DNA of 64,000 nt from Anagrus nilaparvatae (GCA_022575985.1 JAKSXM010000277.1:1240001-1304000); one strand, 5' to 3'; positions 22,687-34,975 are shown, counted from the stretch's first letter. The notes: a model not told the origin generated them from the sequence alone. Numbers and translations: made by a program.

Positions 22687-24138
22687 TCAACAATCAGGAC
22701 CTTTGTAAACTTTAATAATTTTAGCTAAAGGCCATTTTGATGGTGGCATTGTCTCATCAGAGATCAATACCACGTCACCAATTTCTACATTCTTTTGCTT
22801 TTGCGCCCACTTGTGGCGCTCTTGTAAGGATTGTAAATACTCACCCGACCAACAAAGCCACCAATCCTGGAGCATTTGTTGTATTAACTTATATCTTTTG
22901 ACTGGTGAAATTTTTTGATTGAGATAGTTTGGTTAAGGGAGGATGTACGATTGTGATTGTGTTAACAGTAAAGATGGTGATAAGAAATTATTATCTGAAG
23001 GGTCATCACTTAGTGGGACCAGAAGTCTTGAGTTTAGACAAGCTTCTATTTGTTTGATAAGGGTATAAAACTCTTCAAAGGTTAATTTTCTGTTTCCCAC
23101 TACCCTAAGAATATGATGTTTAACAGATTTCACCGCTGCTTCCCAGATTCTGCCAAAATGAGGGGCTCCTGGGGAGTTAAATTTCCAGGTAGTACCTTCA
23201 TTTGCTAAAGAGCCCACAAGTTCATGTATGTACTCCGATGATTCGACATACATTTCCTTGAGGATCCTGTCAGCTCCAACTGTTCCCTGTCACTGAACAA
23301 CTCAGAACATTGTCCTCTAGTTGACGTGAACCTTCGGAAGGCAGCAATGAAATCTTGGCTAGAATAACCTGAGACCAATTCTAAATGGACTGCTTTGGCG
23401 TTCATACACACAAACACAGCTATGTACGACTTGTATAGCTTTTTATGAGCTCCACGACCTCTAAACCTTAGGGTATTAAAGGGACCCGCATAATCTACAC
23501 CACTTAATCTAAAAGGCTTATCAAGTCGAGTTACTCTACATGAAGGAAGTATGTCCATTTTTTGATTTAACTTGTTTGCTTTATATCGATTACATGTATT
23601 GCATTTATGAATTCGACTTCTAACTAAATTTCTAGCTTTTATAACCCAGAATTTTTGCCTTAATGTTGAAATTGTTAGACGTACACCACCATGTAGGGTT
23701 TTATCATGACAAAAATCAACTAAAAGTTTTGAGAAAGAACATTTGCTTGGCCAAGATCCAAGAATGCTTTTGGTCATAGTCTAGTAATGATAAGTGAATA
23801 CGACCACCTAATCGAAGTAAGTTTTGATCAAAAAATGGATCTAAACGACGTAAATTTAAATCATCAGGTTTTTGGTTATTTACGATTAATTTAATGTCTT
23901 TACAAAAGTAACTTTTTTGAACTAAATAAGTCCATATCATTCTAGCCCTTACTAATTCAGGTACTGAAACTAATTTGCAGAACCCTAAATAGTATTTTAC
24001 AGAAAACCAAGAGTTGCTTAATAAATTAGATTTTTGCTTGAATTTATTTTTTACTTTAATAGAAATTTTATCTATAAATCTAATTACATAAGATGTGACT
24101 CTCAGTAGTTTATTTAATTCAGAATATTTGTCAATCAA
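22687..24138 (-). pseudogene. BEL/Pao integrase remnant
   Basis: The zinc-finger part is at 24138-23716. Then an open frame (23777-23205) holds HGGVRLTISTLRQKFWVIKA and CNTCNRYKA (finger), GVDYAGPF (first catalytic Asp) and AVFVCMNAKAVHLELV. The second acid lies in LFSDRE, after which the frame shifts. The next frame (23253-22933) carries the third acid in GRIWEAAVKSVK. The C-terminal module (22875-22687) has WSGEYLQSLQER and MPPSKWPLAKI, typical of BEL/Pao. At least three frame breaks. All three catalytic acids remain visible. Confidence 0.88.
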
Positions 24139-24347
24139 GTCCCAAATAATTACTTTAGGAGTTTGTTTTGCAGATGAAAATCAATATTGGCTAGATTTAC
24201 TGATTTGCTCAAGATGCTATTTTTAAGATCTATTGGGTTATTAAACATTACTCCCCCTCTCCACCAAAGAGAAAAGGTATGTAACTGGTCAGGAGGTAAA
24301 CCCTTGGATACATAATCAGCAGGATTATCAGAGGGCCTTAGATGGCT

Positions 24348-25440
24348 CTAGTAGGCCTCAGGGAGCAAAGTATGAATTTCTGAGCATCTGTCTTTTACAA
24401 ATCTTTCCCATTTTGAAGGATGCTCTTTTAACCAACGTAACACATCAGTTGAGTCTACGAATAAATATATTCTTACTTCATCTAATTTTAATGCTCTAAG
24501 TACTTTTATAGTTAATTTTGTTAATAAATGCGCTGCATTTAATTCTAACTTAGGAATTGTCAAAATCGGCTTTAATGGCGCGACTTTTGACTTAGCTTTG
24601 AGTAGATGAACAGTGCTTTTCCACGAAGTGTTACTTTTAAATATGTGCAAGCGCCATAAGCTTTATCTCACGCGTCTGCGAACCCGTAAATTTCATACTT
24701 TGCACCTGGGACACACTTTAACCATCTTGTAATTCTAATAGTTTTAACTGTATGAATACTATCATACCAACTTTTGAACTTACCTTGCAATGAATCGAGT
24801 AACTTTTTGTCCCAATCAAGTTTTGGACTTTTTTCTTTCCAGAGCTTTTGTAAAAAAATTTTATCTGTAATAACGACTGGTGCAAGCCAGCCCAGTTGAT
24901 CAAAAAGTTTAGCAATTGCAGAAAGTACCTGCCTCTATTCTGATCATTTTTCAGTTGGTCCAATTAAAAGTCAAACGTAAAATGATCTGTGTTTGGATAC
25001 CAATTCAACCCAAGTAAATTAAAACAAGAATTAGCCAATTTCGTTTCTGCATGAATTGCTACCGGGAAATTCAATAATTGAGAGTTGTTTGCCATCCACT
25101 TATGCAATGAGCAGCCACCCACCTTGCAAATTTGTATTAAATCCGCCTGTTTTTTAAGAGCTTCTGAGAGTGAGACACCACCAGATAACGTATCCATGTA
25201 CATTTCGCGATTTAAAATTTCTACAGCTAAAGGGTAGCGACGACCCTCGTCTAAAGCTAATTGTCTAATAACACGACTAGCAAGGTATTAACTTAACATC
25301 CCATAAGTGACAGTTTTTAACGACCAGGAATGCAAATTTTCCAAATCATTAAACCGCTATAAAATTTGCTGAAATCTCCTATCGTCTTTGTGAACTAAAA
25401 TTTGTCGAAACATATGTTCGATATCAGATACAAATACGAA
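24348..25440 (-). pseudogene. BEL/Pao RT palm/thumb and RNase H remnant
   Basis: At 25203-24964 the catalytic box reads YMDT instead of YVDD, so the second metal-binding Asp is lost. It is followed by LIQICKVGGCSLHKWMANN. The connection domain (about 24960-24720) includes KIFLQKLWKEKSPKLDWD after a frameshift. RNase H at 24650-24348 has KVAPLKPILTIPKLELNAAH and FVDSTDVLRWL. A stop interrupts the expected GFADAS block near 24680. Reverse transcription would be impossible from this copy. Confidence 0.85.
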
Positions 25441-26290
25441 TTAATATTTCATCCAATTAATTAACTGTTCAGCCAAATCAGGAAGCAAATTATTACCACT
25501 GTGTAATAAATCATTTATAGACACCTTATTGTAATCTTTGGCTGAACTGTTAAAAACTGAACGAAATTTGCGATTATGGCCTAAAATGCCATGATGCGGC
25601 AGAAAATAGTAACGAATAATTATTAATAGTGCTTGAGAAGGTTCCATGTGACCTAAATCTTCATAATCTTTCATGAACTTATGATACGCCTGAGCAAATT
25701 CAGGGTTTGACTTAAAACGAAGTTTTTAATTAATTAAACGAATTTTTCAAAAACTTTTTTCGCATGCTGATAGGAGTCATTAAAATTTAGATCTGCAGTG
25801 TCTAAATTTTTAAAGGGTAATCTAACAATATAGCGACCATCAGAGTCACGAAAATGTGTATTTACGAAATAATCTACACAAGCCTGCTCATCCGGAGTAA
25901 GCAGTGCTCGTGGAGAAATTAAAATTTCTTCTTGTTGCCAAAACCTTTCTAAATTAAATGAGAGATCTGAATTATCATGAAGGTTTGCAATTAGCAGAGA
26001 AGAGTTTGAGTTAAAACCAGAGTTGCCAGAATTATCCAGCCGAGTTTTAAGCTAGTGGCAATAGGCTCGCGTTCTTTGCCGTTACGAATATCGCCAATAA
26101 TTAACGAAGAATGACAAATTGTACTTAGCAAAATATCAATACGACCTTTTTAAGGAAATTTAAGATCAGCGAGTTGTAGATTTCTAATCTTCTAATCTAA
26201 TTTTCAGGTTAAATATTTGTTTTTGGTATATAAGAAGATGTGGTCGGAATAATAAAGGCTTCTACATTGAGTATAAAATCGGGTTGATTG
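25441..26290 (-). pseudogene. BEL/Pao protease end and RT N-terminus remnant
   Basis: The minus strand first reads LNVEAFIIPTTSSYIP (about 26270-26220), a block typical of the BEL/Pao protease end. After breaks come LERFWQQEEILISPRALL, CVDYFVNTHFRDSDGRYIVR and LPFKNLDTADLNF. The open frame at 25674-25441 carries YYFLPHHGILGHNRKFRSVF, the RT fingers block. Several stops separate the pieces. The protease DSG loop could not be located. Confidence 0.82.
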
Positions 26291-26298
26291 AGTAATTT

Positions 26299-26589
26299 TC
26301 AGGAATTAGTTGCTAATGTTACTGATTCAGTACCAGCCACTTCTTTACTACTGTTTGAATGACTAGTATTGTTTCTTTTATTAGAATTTTCAGTGCTAGC
26401 TTGATATCCTTTGATATGTAATGAAGTGTGGTATTTTTGTTTGCAAATATTACACCTTTTAACAGATTTACAATCAGCTATAAAAAAGATTGGAAAATAA
26501 AAGCAAAACTTTATGAAGACTGGTGACGTAGTATTTTCCCCAACGATGTAACTGACTCTCAATGACCTGCTACTGTTGTTGACCAGCAA
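26299..26589 (-). pseudogene. BEL/Pao gag C-terminal zinc knuckle
   Basis: The 96-codon frame contains CKSVKRCNICKQKYHTSLHI. The pattern C-x2-C-x4-H-x4-H is the degenerate knuckle usual in BEL/Pao gag just before the protease. The rest is Ser/Asn-rich. Upstream gag is not readable, so nucleic-acid binding is the only role inferred. Confidence 0.7.
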
Positions 26590-27851
26590 ACTGGAATTTC
26601 CTTAATTGGCAAAGGCTGTATTCTGTAGTTTAGTCAGGTAGTTTCATTCAAAATCAGATCAGGAGCATCCAAAACGTCTTCTTCCTATGTAACATCAAAT
26701 ATTATTAGTCTTTGTTTTATAATTTAGCAATTTCAGTTAGTAATATCAATTTAAATAATACAAAAATTCTAATAAAAAACTTGCATTTAATTTAAAAATG
26801 CATTTAACTTTAAAAAATGTTATTTAGATTTAAAGAGGTTATGATTTTAATTTAAAAGAAAATTAAATTTTATGAATTTTTAATAATTAGTAAGAAATAA
26901 AATTTTAGATGCATTAAAAATAAATTTAAAAAAACAAACATCACACTTACACAGTCTCACACTCCCTTATATAATACTTTTAATTTTAAAATATTCTTTG
27001 TGATTTTATACTTTGATTTAATTATTTAAGAGTTATACATTTAAGTATAATATGTAAATTAATACACTTAAATAATATATTTTCTAACAAAAGAATTTCA
27101 ATGTTTTTCTATATACAAAAATATCAACTTATCTTTTATGTAAAAAAAGTTGTCTGCTGTGCGGCTATGCTGTTGAGCTGATTCGCGCAGGAATTGGATG
27201 CGTTAGAGTAGGGCCCCTTGATTATCATACATTCTAAGATTCTTTTGTAGTTACTACAGATGAGAAGCCGCCATCATTGAGTTTGAGTTCTTGCGCCGAT
27301 TTTTGATGTGCGGTGGTAGGGTCTTTCGTCTTCTTCTTCCTTTTTCGTTATAATATAGTTTCCGCCATCATTACTGTATAATTTATGAATAATTGATGCG
27401 CGCGCAATGGCGTCTTCTTGTTCATGAACTTGAAGGGGCGGTAATTTTTACGCGCCAATATTCTGCGATGATGTTTTTTTGTAGGTTTTTTGCAAAAAAA
27501 AAATTTCTTTTCCTATTTTGTAGATTTGAGCCAGAAAAAACTTAGATGATGATAATTTTTTTTAAGAAAACGATGCGTGTTGTAATTTTAAAAATTACTC
27601 AATTTTTTTTAATTTTCTTCACCTTCCATCACCAATAAAACTTCTTAAAAAAATAATTTTTATTTATTTTTGCACAAAAAATTTAGCAAAAATTAAAAAT
27701 TTGATAACTTTAGCACTGAAATATAACTGTTGATAATCTTGTTATATCGCCATGAGAAAAAAATGATGATGCTGATTTATCGTTGAGAAAATTTGCACGT
27801 GCTTTTAAATTAACTTTCTTTCTTATAAAACTTTTTTGTAGATGCGTTGGT
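26590..27851. other. Leader and lost gag region of the BEL/Pao element
   Basis: AT-rich with no frame. The less AT-rich block at 27150-27460 (GTGCGGCTATGCTGTTGAGC) may be decayed gag or leader. A typical gag of several hundred codons should lie here and is absent. Confidence 0.5.
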
Positions 27852-27869
27852 TCGTAATCCGGAATGCCA
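27852..27869 (-). promoter_or_regulatory. tRNA primer-binding site of the BEL/Pao element
   Basis: Four bases inside the 5' LTR the minus strand reads TGGCATTCCGGATTACGA. Its complement ends in CCA and contains a T-arm-like GGTTCGTAATCC, as expected for the 3' end of a tRNA. I cannot name the tRNA. Confidence 0.7.
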
Positions 27870-27873
27870 AAAA

Positions 27874-28076
27874 TGTTGATAATATGATGGAGGAATTGGT
27901 GATGGATTAGGTGAAGGATGGTTTTAAGATTAAAGACACAAGTATATAAATGTAATACTATTTATTACGACGCTCGTTGCTTGGCGTCTCAACGAACACT
28001 AAAAGGTATAGGGATACACAAAGGGAGGGAGTACTCCAACACACACATACTATATAATACATACATTTACACTACA
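27874..28076 (-). repeat. 5' LTR of the first BEL/Pao element
   Basis: Pairs with 21878-22080. In plus orientation it starts TGTTGATAATATGATGG and ends ACACTACA. Confidence 0.9.
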
Positions 28077-28081
28077 AACTT
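28077..28081. repeat. Target site duplication AACTT, right
   Basis: Matches 21873-21877. Confidence 0.85.
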
Positions 28082-28265
28082 GTTTTGGCCAATGAAGCTA
28101 GATTAATTTGTTCTTTTAATTTCTTATTTTTAACTTGTTTTTTATTCAAGTTATTCTTTTTGTTCAAATTCCTTTATTTATTTAGTTTCCTAAGTAACAC
28201 TTCTCTTTCTAATTCTGTAGTTAGTATTTGTAACCTTTGATTTAATATTTCTAGTCTTTTTGGCA
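28077..28265 (-). pseudogene. Upstream half of the ORF interrupted by the BEL/Pao element, coiled-coil-like
   Basis: From the ATG at 28265 the minus strand reads MPKRLEILNQRLQILTTELE, with leucines at heptad-like spacing. There is one stop, then KNKKLKEQINLASLAKTS up to the insertion point. It is followed after excision by the frame at 21877-21690. The protein would be a helical N-terminus plus an acidic Ser/Glu tail. I do not recognise the family. Confidence 0.5.
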
Positions 28266-28326
28266 TTTAGTAACAGCTATTGAATATTGTATAAAAAAAA
28301 ACAAATATTTTAATTAGAGATTCATT

Positions 28327-28545
28327 TGATTAGTTTTTGTTTTAATGTTTCGATTTCTTTGTCTATTTCTTCTATTCTTTTGAGATTTCTTCGATGCCTA
28401 TTGAGTCATTAGATGATTGTTCGTCTTGAAATAAAATTTTTTCGTTACTTAGATAAACTGGAACTTTGATGCCGTTAACGTTACGATGAATTTCTTCATT
28501 AACCAGATTTTCAAGATATAGTGGTTCTTGTTGTGAACTTGGCAT
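28327..28545 (-). pseudogene. Small acidic ORF upstream of the interrupted ORF
   Basis: ATG at 28545 on the minus strand opens MPSSQQEPLYLENLVNEEIH. About 57 codons later a stop appears, and the neighbouring frame continues EEIDKEIETLKQKLIK, so a 1-base change probably broke an ~75-residue protein with a helical C-terminus. It precedes the 28265 ORF on the same strand, with a ~60-bp gap, and likely belongs to the same gypsy-like element. Function unknown. Confidence 0.4.
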
Positions 28546-29070
28546 CTAATTATATTTTTTTTTCTTTTGTTCCATAAAAGAGAAATATTAATGTATTATA
28601 GGGAAATTCTTGAAGCTGAAGTCAAGATGGAGAAAAAAGTAGAGATAAAATTTGTTGAGCCTAAGAGATAGTTGTAAGTTGAGAAAAATTTTTCCAAATC
28701 TATTTTTTTTTGTTGGGTTAGGTATAGTTTTATATGGTATAGGTATATTTTAAGGTTGATTAAGTTGAAAGGAAAAAATATAATTTATTATTTACTGATA
28801 TATGTAATCAAAAGAAGTTTTTACAATTAATAAATTTTTTTTCAAAAAAAATTTTATTCATAAATTTATTTAATTTCATTATTTTATTTATTAAAAAAAA
28901 TTTATTAAAATTGTTCTAATAAAATTGAATATGCTAAAATTATATTTATAAAATAAAATTACATTAATTTGACTAATTAAGTTTAATTTCTATTTAATTT
29001 GTAGTATATTTGCAACGATCAATTATAAAGTATACAATTTTTTAAATTTCTTGAGTAAAATAGACCGACG
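28546..29070. other. Noncoding AT-rich DNA
   Basis: No gene or structured repeat is seen. Confidence 0.5.
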
Positions 29071-30800
29071 CACAGTGATATAGAAAAAAAAAAGAGGAAA
29101 AAAATAATATTTGATCGAGATTTCGACCGATTTTTATGCGGTTTGCGGCTTGTTTTTTTGGAAAAAAACGACAATAGAATTTTTCATTTTGTTTTCCCCC
29201 CCTTAGACCATAAAAACCACCCCTACTCCAGTCAAAATACGGGTTTCGTTGTATTTTCATTGGCGGACACCTTATTTGCTCTACTACAAGTTTTTTGGGT
29301 CGCTAAACACGAAAATCGGGGTCATTTCATAGTGAAATGGGAGCTTCACCCTTAAATTTTCAAAACTACCCCCAAAAGGGGGTTTCTTACATATTCGCAC
29401 TTTGAGCGCTCAAATTTGTACAATACGGATTTCTTTGGTCACAAATAAAGAATTTTGACTTCTTTTTCATAGTTAATTAAAAGTTAATTTCATAGTTAAT
29501 TCACCCCTAAATTGGCTAAAACTACCCCCGAAAAGGGGGTGTTTTTGTATTTTCGTACATTTAGCATCCAGGATATGCCCATATAGGATTTTTGGATCGC
29601 TATTCAAGAATATCGACTCCTTTTTCATAAATAATTACCCAGTAGGGGAAATGAGTTCATAAAATGAAAATGAGCTCTCAAAGAATTCCTAATTTAATCT
29701 AGATTTGATCATAAGTTGATCATTTTATTTCCGCTTAATGAGTACATAATGAGTACTTTTTGAGCATATTAAGAATTGCGCACGCACAGTTTTTTTACTT
29801 TTGTAGATATTACGGTGGGGGACTGGTAGATTTCAACCAAATAGTTTTTAACCGTTGTGAATATTAATAAGGTGGGGATGAGAATTGTTTTCTTGTTAAG
29901 TGAAAGTCTTAGCGTGGTCTTTAGCAGGATGTCTTTAGTTAGATTTTAGATTTCTTTGCAACAGCAAGAACTTACTGAATATTGTATACTTCTATTAAAC
30001 AATTATTTAAATATAAAATAAATTTAATTTATTTAAATAGCGATACTATAGTACCGTAACATTTGCTGTTAATTAATTATAACTTAAAATTTGAATAACA
30101 TGTTCGTTATATTGCATTCAGTAGTTATATAAAACTGAAGCACTTTGAGATGCCACATGTTTCCAAAAAAAAAAATTAAAGCATAAAGTTTTAATTTTAT
30201 CCTTTATTTCTCTTTGTGCATGCATAATTTTTTTTAAATATTGATAATAATATTTTATTTATTAAAAATTAATTTATTTAATTAATAACTATTCTTATTT
30301 GAAATTAAACTTGTAAAATTATAATATTAAGGCTAATATACATATAAAAAAATATATATATCTTTCTCTATAAAACTGAAATGTAACGAATTTTGTCATC
30401 GATTTACTCTGGCGCACGCGCTGTAATGTTTTAATAGCACTATACTCTCGCGCGTTAAATAATTTTTTATTTTTATTGAATTATAATTGAATCTTTTATT
30501 AATTAATAATAAAATTTTGGGTATTTTTCATTATAATTAAATATAAATAAGAAACATAATAATTTTCTCATTTTATTATACAATCTTTTAAAAATTTCGT
30601 CTTTGATTTTATCTAATAATCGATTAATCGAATCATTTTTTCTCTGCAGTGTCAGCCGCGCGATGTATAAAAAATTTATAAAACAATTTTAAATATTAAT
30701 TTTTTAATTTATTATTATAAGCTGTCAAAATAATTATAAATTTTAATAAAAATGTTTATACTATAATAAAACATTACAACTGTAGATGCGACATATATAA

Positions 30801-31380
30801 TATATGAAAACTCATTCGAGTATTTCGTCATCCTATTATAAAATTTCGCTGTCCAGGACAAAAGAAAAATTAATGTCGAGGGTTGAAAAAGGTTCTAGCC
30901 CGAGGTGCGTAGCACCGAGGGACATCAGTAATCAATATTTGCATTCAGATACGATATATATTTTTTTCTTGAAATAATTTTTGAAAATAAATAGTATATT
31001 TACGGCTCGTGTCCAGAAAAGTAAAGAATGGCCCAAATCGCACGTAAATTACCTTCCGAGGCGAAGCCGAGTATAGTAAACTGCGATTTGGGGCATTATT
31101 TATTTATGGACAAGGGCCGTATAAAATTTTTCTGCGACAGTAGCGAGAAAATTTGATTTCAGGAAATCGTACTTTCGTGACTACTGTACAGAAAAATAAT
31201 ATTGGTTTTTATTTATGATAATATATGAAAACTCATTGGAGTATTTCGTCATCCAAGTGTAAAATTTCTCCATCCAGGACAAAAGAAAAATTTATTTCGA
31301 CGGATAGTAATAAATTAGTATTTACATTCAGATGGGATATTAAATATTTTTTTCTTGAGGTAAATTTCTAACTATGGGGT
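30801..31380. repeat. Direct repeat, ~419-bp spacing
   Basis: TATATGAAAACTCATTCGAG plus about 60 following bases at 30801-30882 recur at 31220-31302. A further shared block has CATTCAGAT and TTTTTTTCTTGA (30942-30972, 31325-31360). Confidence 0.75.
31012..31120. repeat. Hairpin with ~40-bp arms
   Basis: CGGCTCGTGTCCAGAAAAGT...CCCAAATCGCA pairs with GCGATTTGGGGCATTATTTA...GACAAGGGCCG. The loop includes CTTCCGAGGCGAAGCCGAG, itself partly self-complementary. Confidence 0.7.
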
Positions 31381-31639
31381 CGTTAAAAAAAACGTAACGC
31401 TCATAAGGTGGGTGGGTGTTAAAGAAAAGTGTTACTTATACCGAAAATGGGGTGTGTGGGTATTTATAACAAAAAGCGTTACGTAACAAAAATGAACATT
31501 TTTTGATAAATAATACAAAAAAATATACATATTATTTCTATGTATTAAAACTATATCTCATGTGTTAAGTATGATCAAAAAATATTGATGTTTGTAAATG
31601 TATTCTTTGGATATATCAATAATAAAAATCGAAGTGACT

Positions 31640-31790
31640 ATATGCTCACCGGAATATCCACGATATTATCCTCGATAATCCACGTTAGAATTTTTATCAA
31701 CAATATCCACGATGACAAATTTTTCTCACGATAAACACGGAGAATATCCACGATATCTACGATTATCAACGAATATCCGCGATATACATA
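31640..31790. repeat. Degenerate minisatellite of AATATCCACGATA words
   Basis: At least six variants of ATATCCACGAT or its near relatives occur in 150 bp. Confidence 0.55.
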
Positions 31791-32334
31791 GCCCAAATAT
31801 GAACCAAAGAACTCAAATGGGGCTGGGGCCTGATTCCGTATTTACATCTATCTATCGCTGCGATAAATATAACGCGCAAAAATAACGATAGGATTTTATC
31901 AAATTGAAAAAGCACAAAAATTACTAACTTTCCAAAAAACATTATATTCCTTTAGTAGTGCTGCCAACTTATGTCAATTAAACATTTATTTTCTTTACGT
32001 TGCATGTACAGTTACAGTTTTCTTGGTCTACCTTATTTGAAAAAGTTTATTATACTATTTTTTATTATTTAAAAAAGAATAATTTAAAATTTTATTTAAA
32101 TACATTAATTGTAATAATATAAAAAAGATAATTTTAAATAAATATTTATTAGGAAATCTATTGAAAAAAAAATACTTTTTAAATTATTTGAAAATATATA
32201 AAATTTTGATTCATAAGTGAACAGTGGATAATAATAAATTCTACATACTTATTTATTGCTCTTTTATATATGTCTAGATCATCAAGGGAAAATTTAAATA
32301 AAGTACTTTTGTCAGTGCCCAAGTAAAAAAGTGA

Positions 32335-32432
32335 ATATATTATCAATATATTGATTTTGAAATATATTATCAATATGTTGATTTTGAAATATATTATCAA
32401 TATATTGTGAACAATATATTGTGAACAATATG
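32335..32432. repeat. 27-bp then 14-bp tandem repeats
   Basis: ATATATTATCAATATATTG plus ATTTTGAA repeats about 2.7 times, then AATATATTGTGAAC repeats twice. Confidence 0.75.
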
Positions 32433-34898
32433 TTGCAAAAAAAACTAAAATTTTTAGGTTAAAAAAGTATAATTTTAAAAAATAAAATATATTATTAAAT
32501 CATAAAAAGTAGATTTAGAGCTATTAATCGCCTTGTTGCTTAAAACTTAACCAGAACAGATTAGAAAGAAAGAAGTTTTTAGAAGTAGAAAAAAATTAAT
32601 GTCAGCCTAAGGAATTCGGGGTTTCCTGAAAGCTAAAAAAAAGGACACATCCATGATTTTTTTCCATTGAAAATTTGTTGTTCCTCTGAATGCCTACCTG
32701 GCCAGATTTTTCGACCTGTAAAATAAAATCAGAAATTTATTAGCTAAGTGAACGAAAGTTACTTTTATTATTTGATCTTTTTAAAATATGGTTTAATTTA
32801 AAAAATTTTAAAAAGTTAATTTTTTCATAAAAATAAAAAAAATAAATATTTTCTAAATTTAATCGAAGTTGAAAAAAAAATATTAATTGTAAGTACCTTA
32901 CGAAAACTTTGTGCTTCTTGCCTAAATTTTCCCATTAAAACGGTTAGTTTTTCCAGAATTACTGACAAAAATTTTTGGTTCTTTTTTTAATAATTTCCTT
33001 GATGGGCGTCATAATTTTTAATAATTTCATAGTGTGAAAACTAAATTCCTAAATCGAAATTATTCTAAATCACATTCCATCCCCCTCCGACCCCCCACCC
33101 TTCTTTTTTAGTAAATTATTTTATTAAAAATTTTTCGTGAATTAAGAAAAAACTTCCCCCACAATGTTTTATTTGATGTTTTGTGCATATTATTAAAAAA
33201 GCCTATTTATTATCAAATTTTCGTATTTTAAAAATTTATGAATTTCAAAGAAATACACTTTAAATTACAATATGGAAAAACACATCTGGGCGAAAATCTC
33301 ACATAAAAGTTCTTATTTTTGTTGACACTTTAAAAAAAAAAAAATTTTTTATCCCATTATGGGCTGAGAAATCGCTGTTGAATAAAAAAACAAATTTAAA
33401 TTTTGCCGCAAATCGGCACAGAATAGGTAAAATTCGACTCAAAATTCGGATTCCACGGAAAATTTTCAATCGAAAACCTACTTTTTTTTTTTTTTTGTAA
33501 AATTTACGGTACTTTTAAAAAAAGATGGTTGAGTAATATAATTTACATTTAAAATGCCCCACTCAGGAAAAATCTTTAAAAATCAATGTAAAGAGCTGAA
33601 AATGGAGCTGACATCTAATTTTGGGACATATTTTCGAGTGAGAGATAAAAAAATAATTTTCAAGACTTGGTCCCGCCCAACCTGGGATTTAGCTGTGGAA
33701 TTACCCAATAGATAAAACTACCCCTAGAAGGGGAGATTTTGCTGTTTTCGCCCTTTGAGCATCCATATTAGGTCCATTCAGGTTTCTGGGTCGCTATTTA
33801 TTTATTATTGAACTAAACATACATAAAATTAAATTTATAGATATACTTACACTTATTTAAATATGTTTTTATATATTTTGTTAATTAATTTACCCTTTTT
33901 ACACCAAAACAATCCTTAGAACTAACCTTATTATTTGAGTTTCGAGAAATAAACCACAAATTAGTTTCTAATTAGCAAAATTATCTAGAAATTCTTCGTT
34001 TTTTATAGAAAATACAAATAAATAATATAATGATTTGGAAAAGACCATTTACCAGCATTTTTAACTCTTAGATCCACCCTTAAAGCCTAAGTTTGAAACT
34101 GGTTGAATATAGTATTGAAAAAAGATGTAATTAATTTTACAGACACGTTAAAACTTATGTAACACACCAAATGCATGGGACCTTCGCCGTTGCATAAAAT
34201 GCCCTATGCATGCGCGTATTGTAATACACGCATACATATATATTTATATTTAAATACAATAATTACGAGAGAGATATCTCGCCATAATAATAATATACAT
34301 GTATCATGACAGGCGTCGGTCATGATGCTACGAACACGGAACGAATATGTCTGGGGAACGTTGCTACTTTTAATATTTAAATATTTTAATAATGTATGTA
34401 GGTGGCAGCATTTCCCAGGCAACAATTTATTGATATCGAATAAAAAGAAAATTATCATTACCAATTAAATATTTAATTGATTTATTAAAAAACCTAAGAA
34501 AATGATATAAATAATTGAATGCCCTTTTTTGGATTCAATTATTATGGAAATATGTATATAGTTTGTAAAATAGTAATTTTTAGATATATTAGAATAAAAT
34601 AATTAGATTGTAAGTATTATAATTAAATACCCCTTTCTTATATATAAAATATATAATAATCATTAAGTACAAATTAAAAGTATTTAATAAAATAATTAAG
34701 ATAATCAAAAATAGACATAACGGTCAAAGTATATTTTATAAATAAAAAAGGGTTATTTATTAAATTAAGTTGTAAATAGAAATTAGCAATAAGTAAAAAA
34801 AGGATTAATGTATTAAATATAAATTATAAAAATAATAAATAATAATTAAAAGTAATTAAAAAACTAAAAAGAAGAATTTCGCGCCAAACGCAAAAATC

Positions 34899-34918
34899 CT
34901 TCCAGAAACTTCTAGAAC
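34899..34918 (+). promoter_or_regulatory. Perfect four-unit heat-shock element
   Basis: CTTCCAGAAACTTCTAGAAC consists of four contiguous alternating pentamers: nTTCn, nGAAn, nTTCn, nGAAn. HSF binds arrays of three or more such units. It lies 49 bp upstream of the TATA box. Confidence 0.7.
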
Positions 34919-34967
34919 AAATATTTATGTAAAAATCTCAAACATGTGTGAGTGATTCGCAAAAAGG

Positions 34968-34975
34968 TATATAAG
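34968..34975 (+). promoter_or_regulatory. TATA box of the solo LTR
   Basis: TATATAAG, followed about 25-30 bp downstream by a CA-containing stretch (ATCACGCAACA) that could hold the start site. Confidence 0.6.

Larger units (their letters stand above)
21878..28076 (-). mobile_element. BEL/Pao LTR retrotransposon, structurally complete, coding region decayed
   Basis: Two 203-bp LTRs in direct orientation (21878-22080, 27874-28076) both start TGTT and end CTACA. They are flanked by a perfect 5-bp AACTT duplication. The coding direction is minus. From right to left: PBS, leader, gag knuckles, protease/RT, RNase H, integrase. The domain motifs are BEL/Pao-specific (LERFWQQEEI, PKLELNAAHLL, GVDYAGPF). 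Total length is 6.2 kb, at the short end for the superfamily, and little gag is recognisable. Confidence 0.92.
29646..33700. mobile_element. 4-kb insertion splitting the left arm of the palindromic element
   Basis: The inverted arm stops at 29645 and resumes at 33701-33711 on the matching bases. The flanks are TTACCCAGTAG (29635-29645) and TTACCCAATAG (33701-33711), a likely target duplication of at least 7 bp. No ORF of note lies inside. It contains a ~420-bp direct repeat (30801-31380), a hairpin (31012-31120) and minisatellites. The nature of the inserted element is unknown. Confidence 0.6.
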
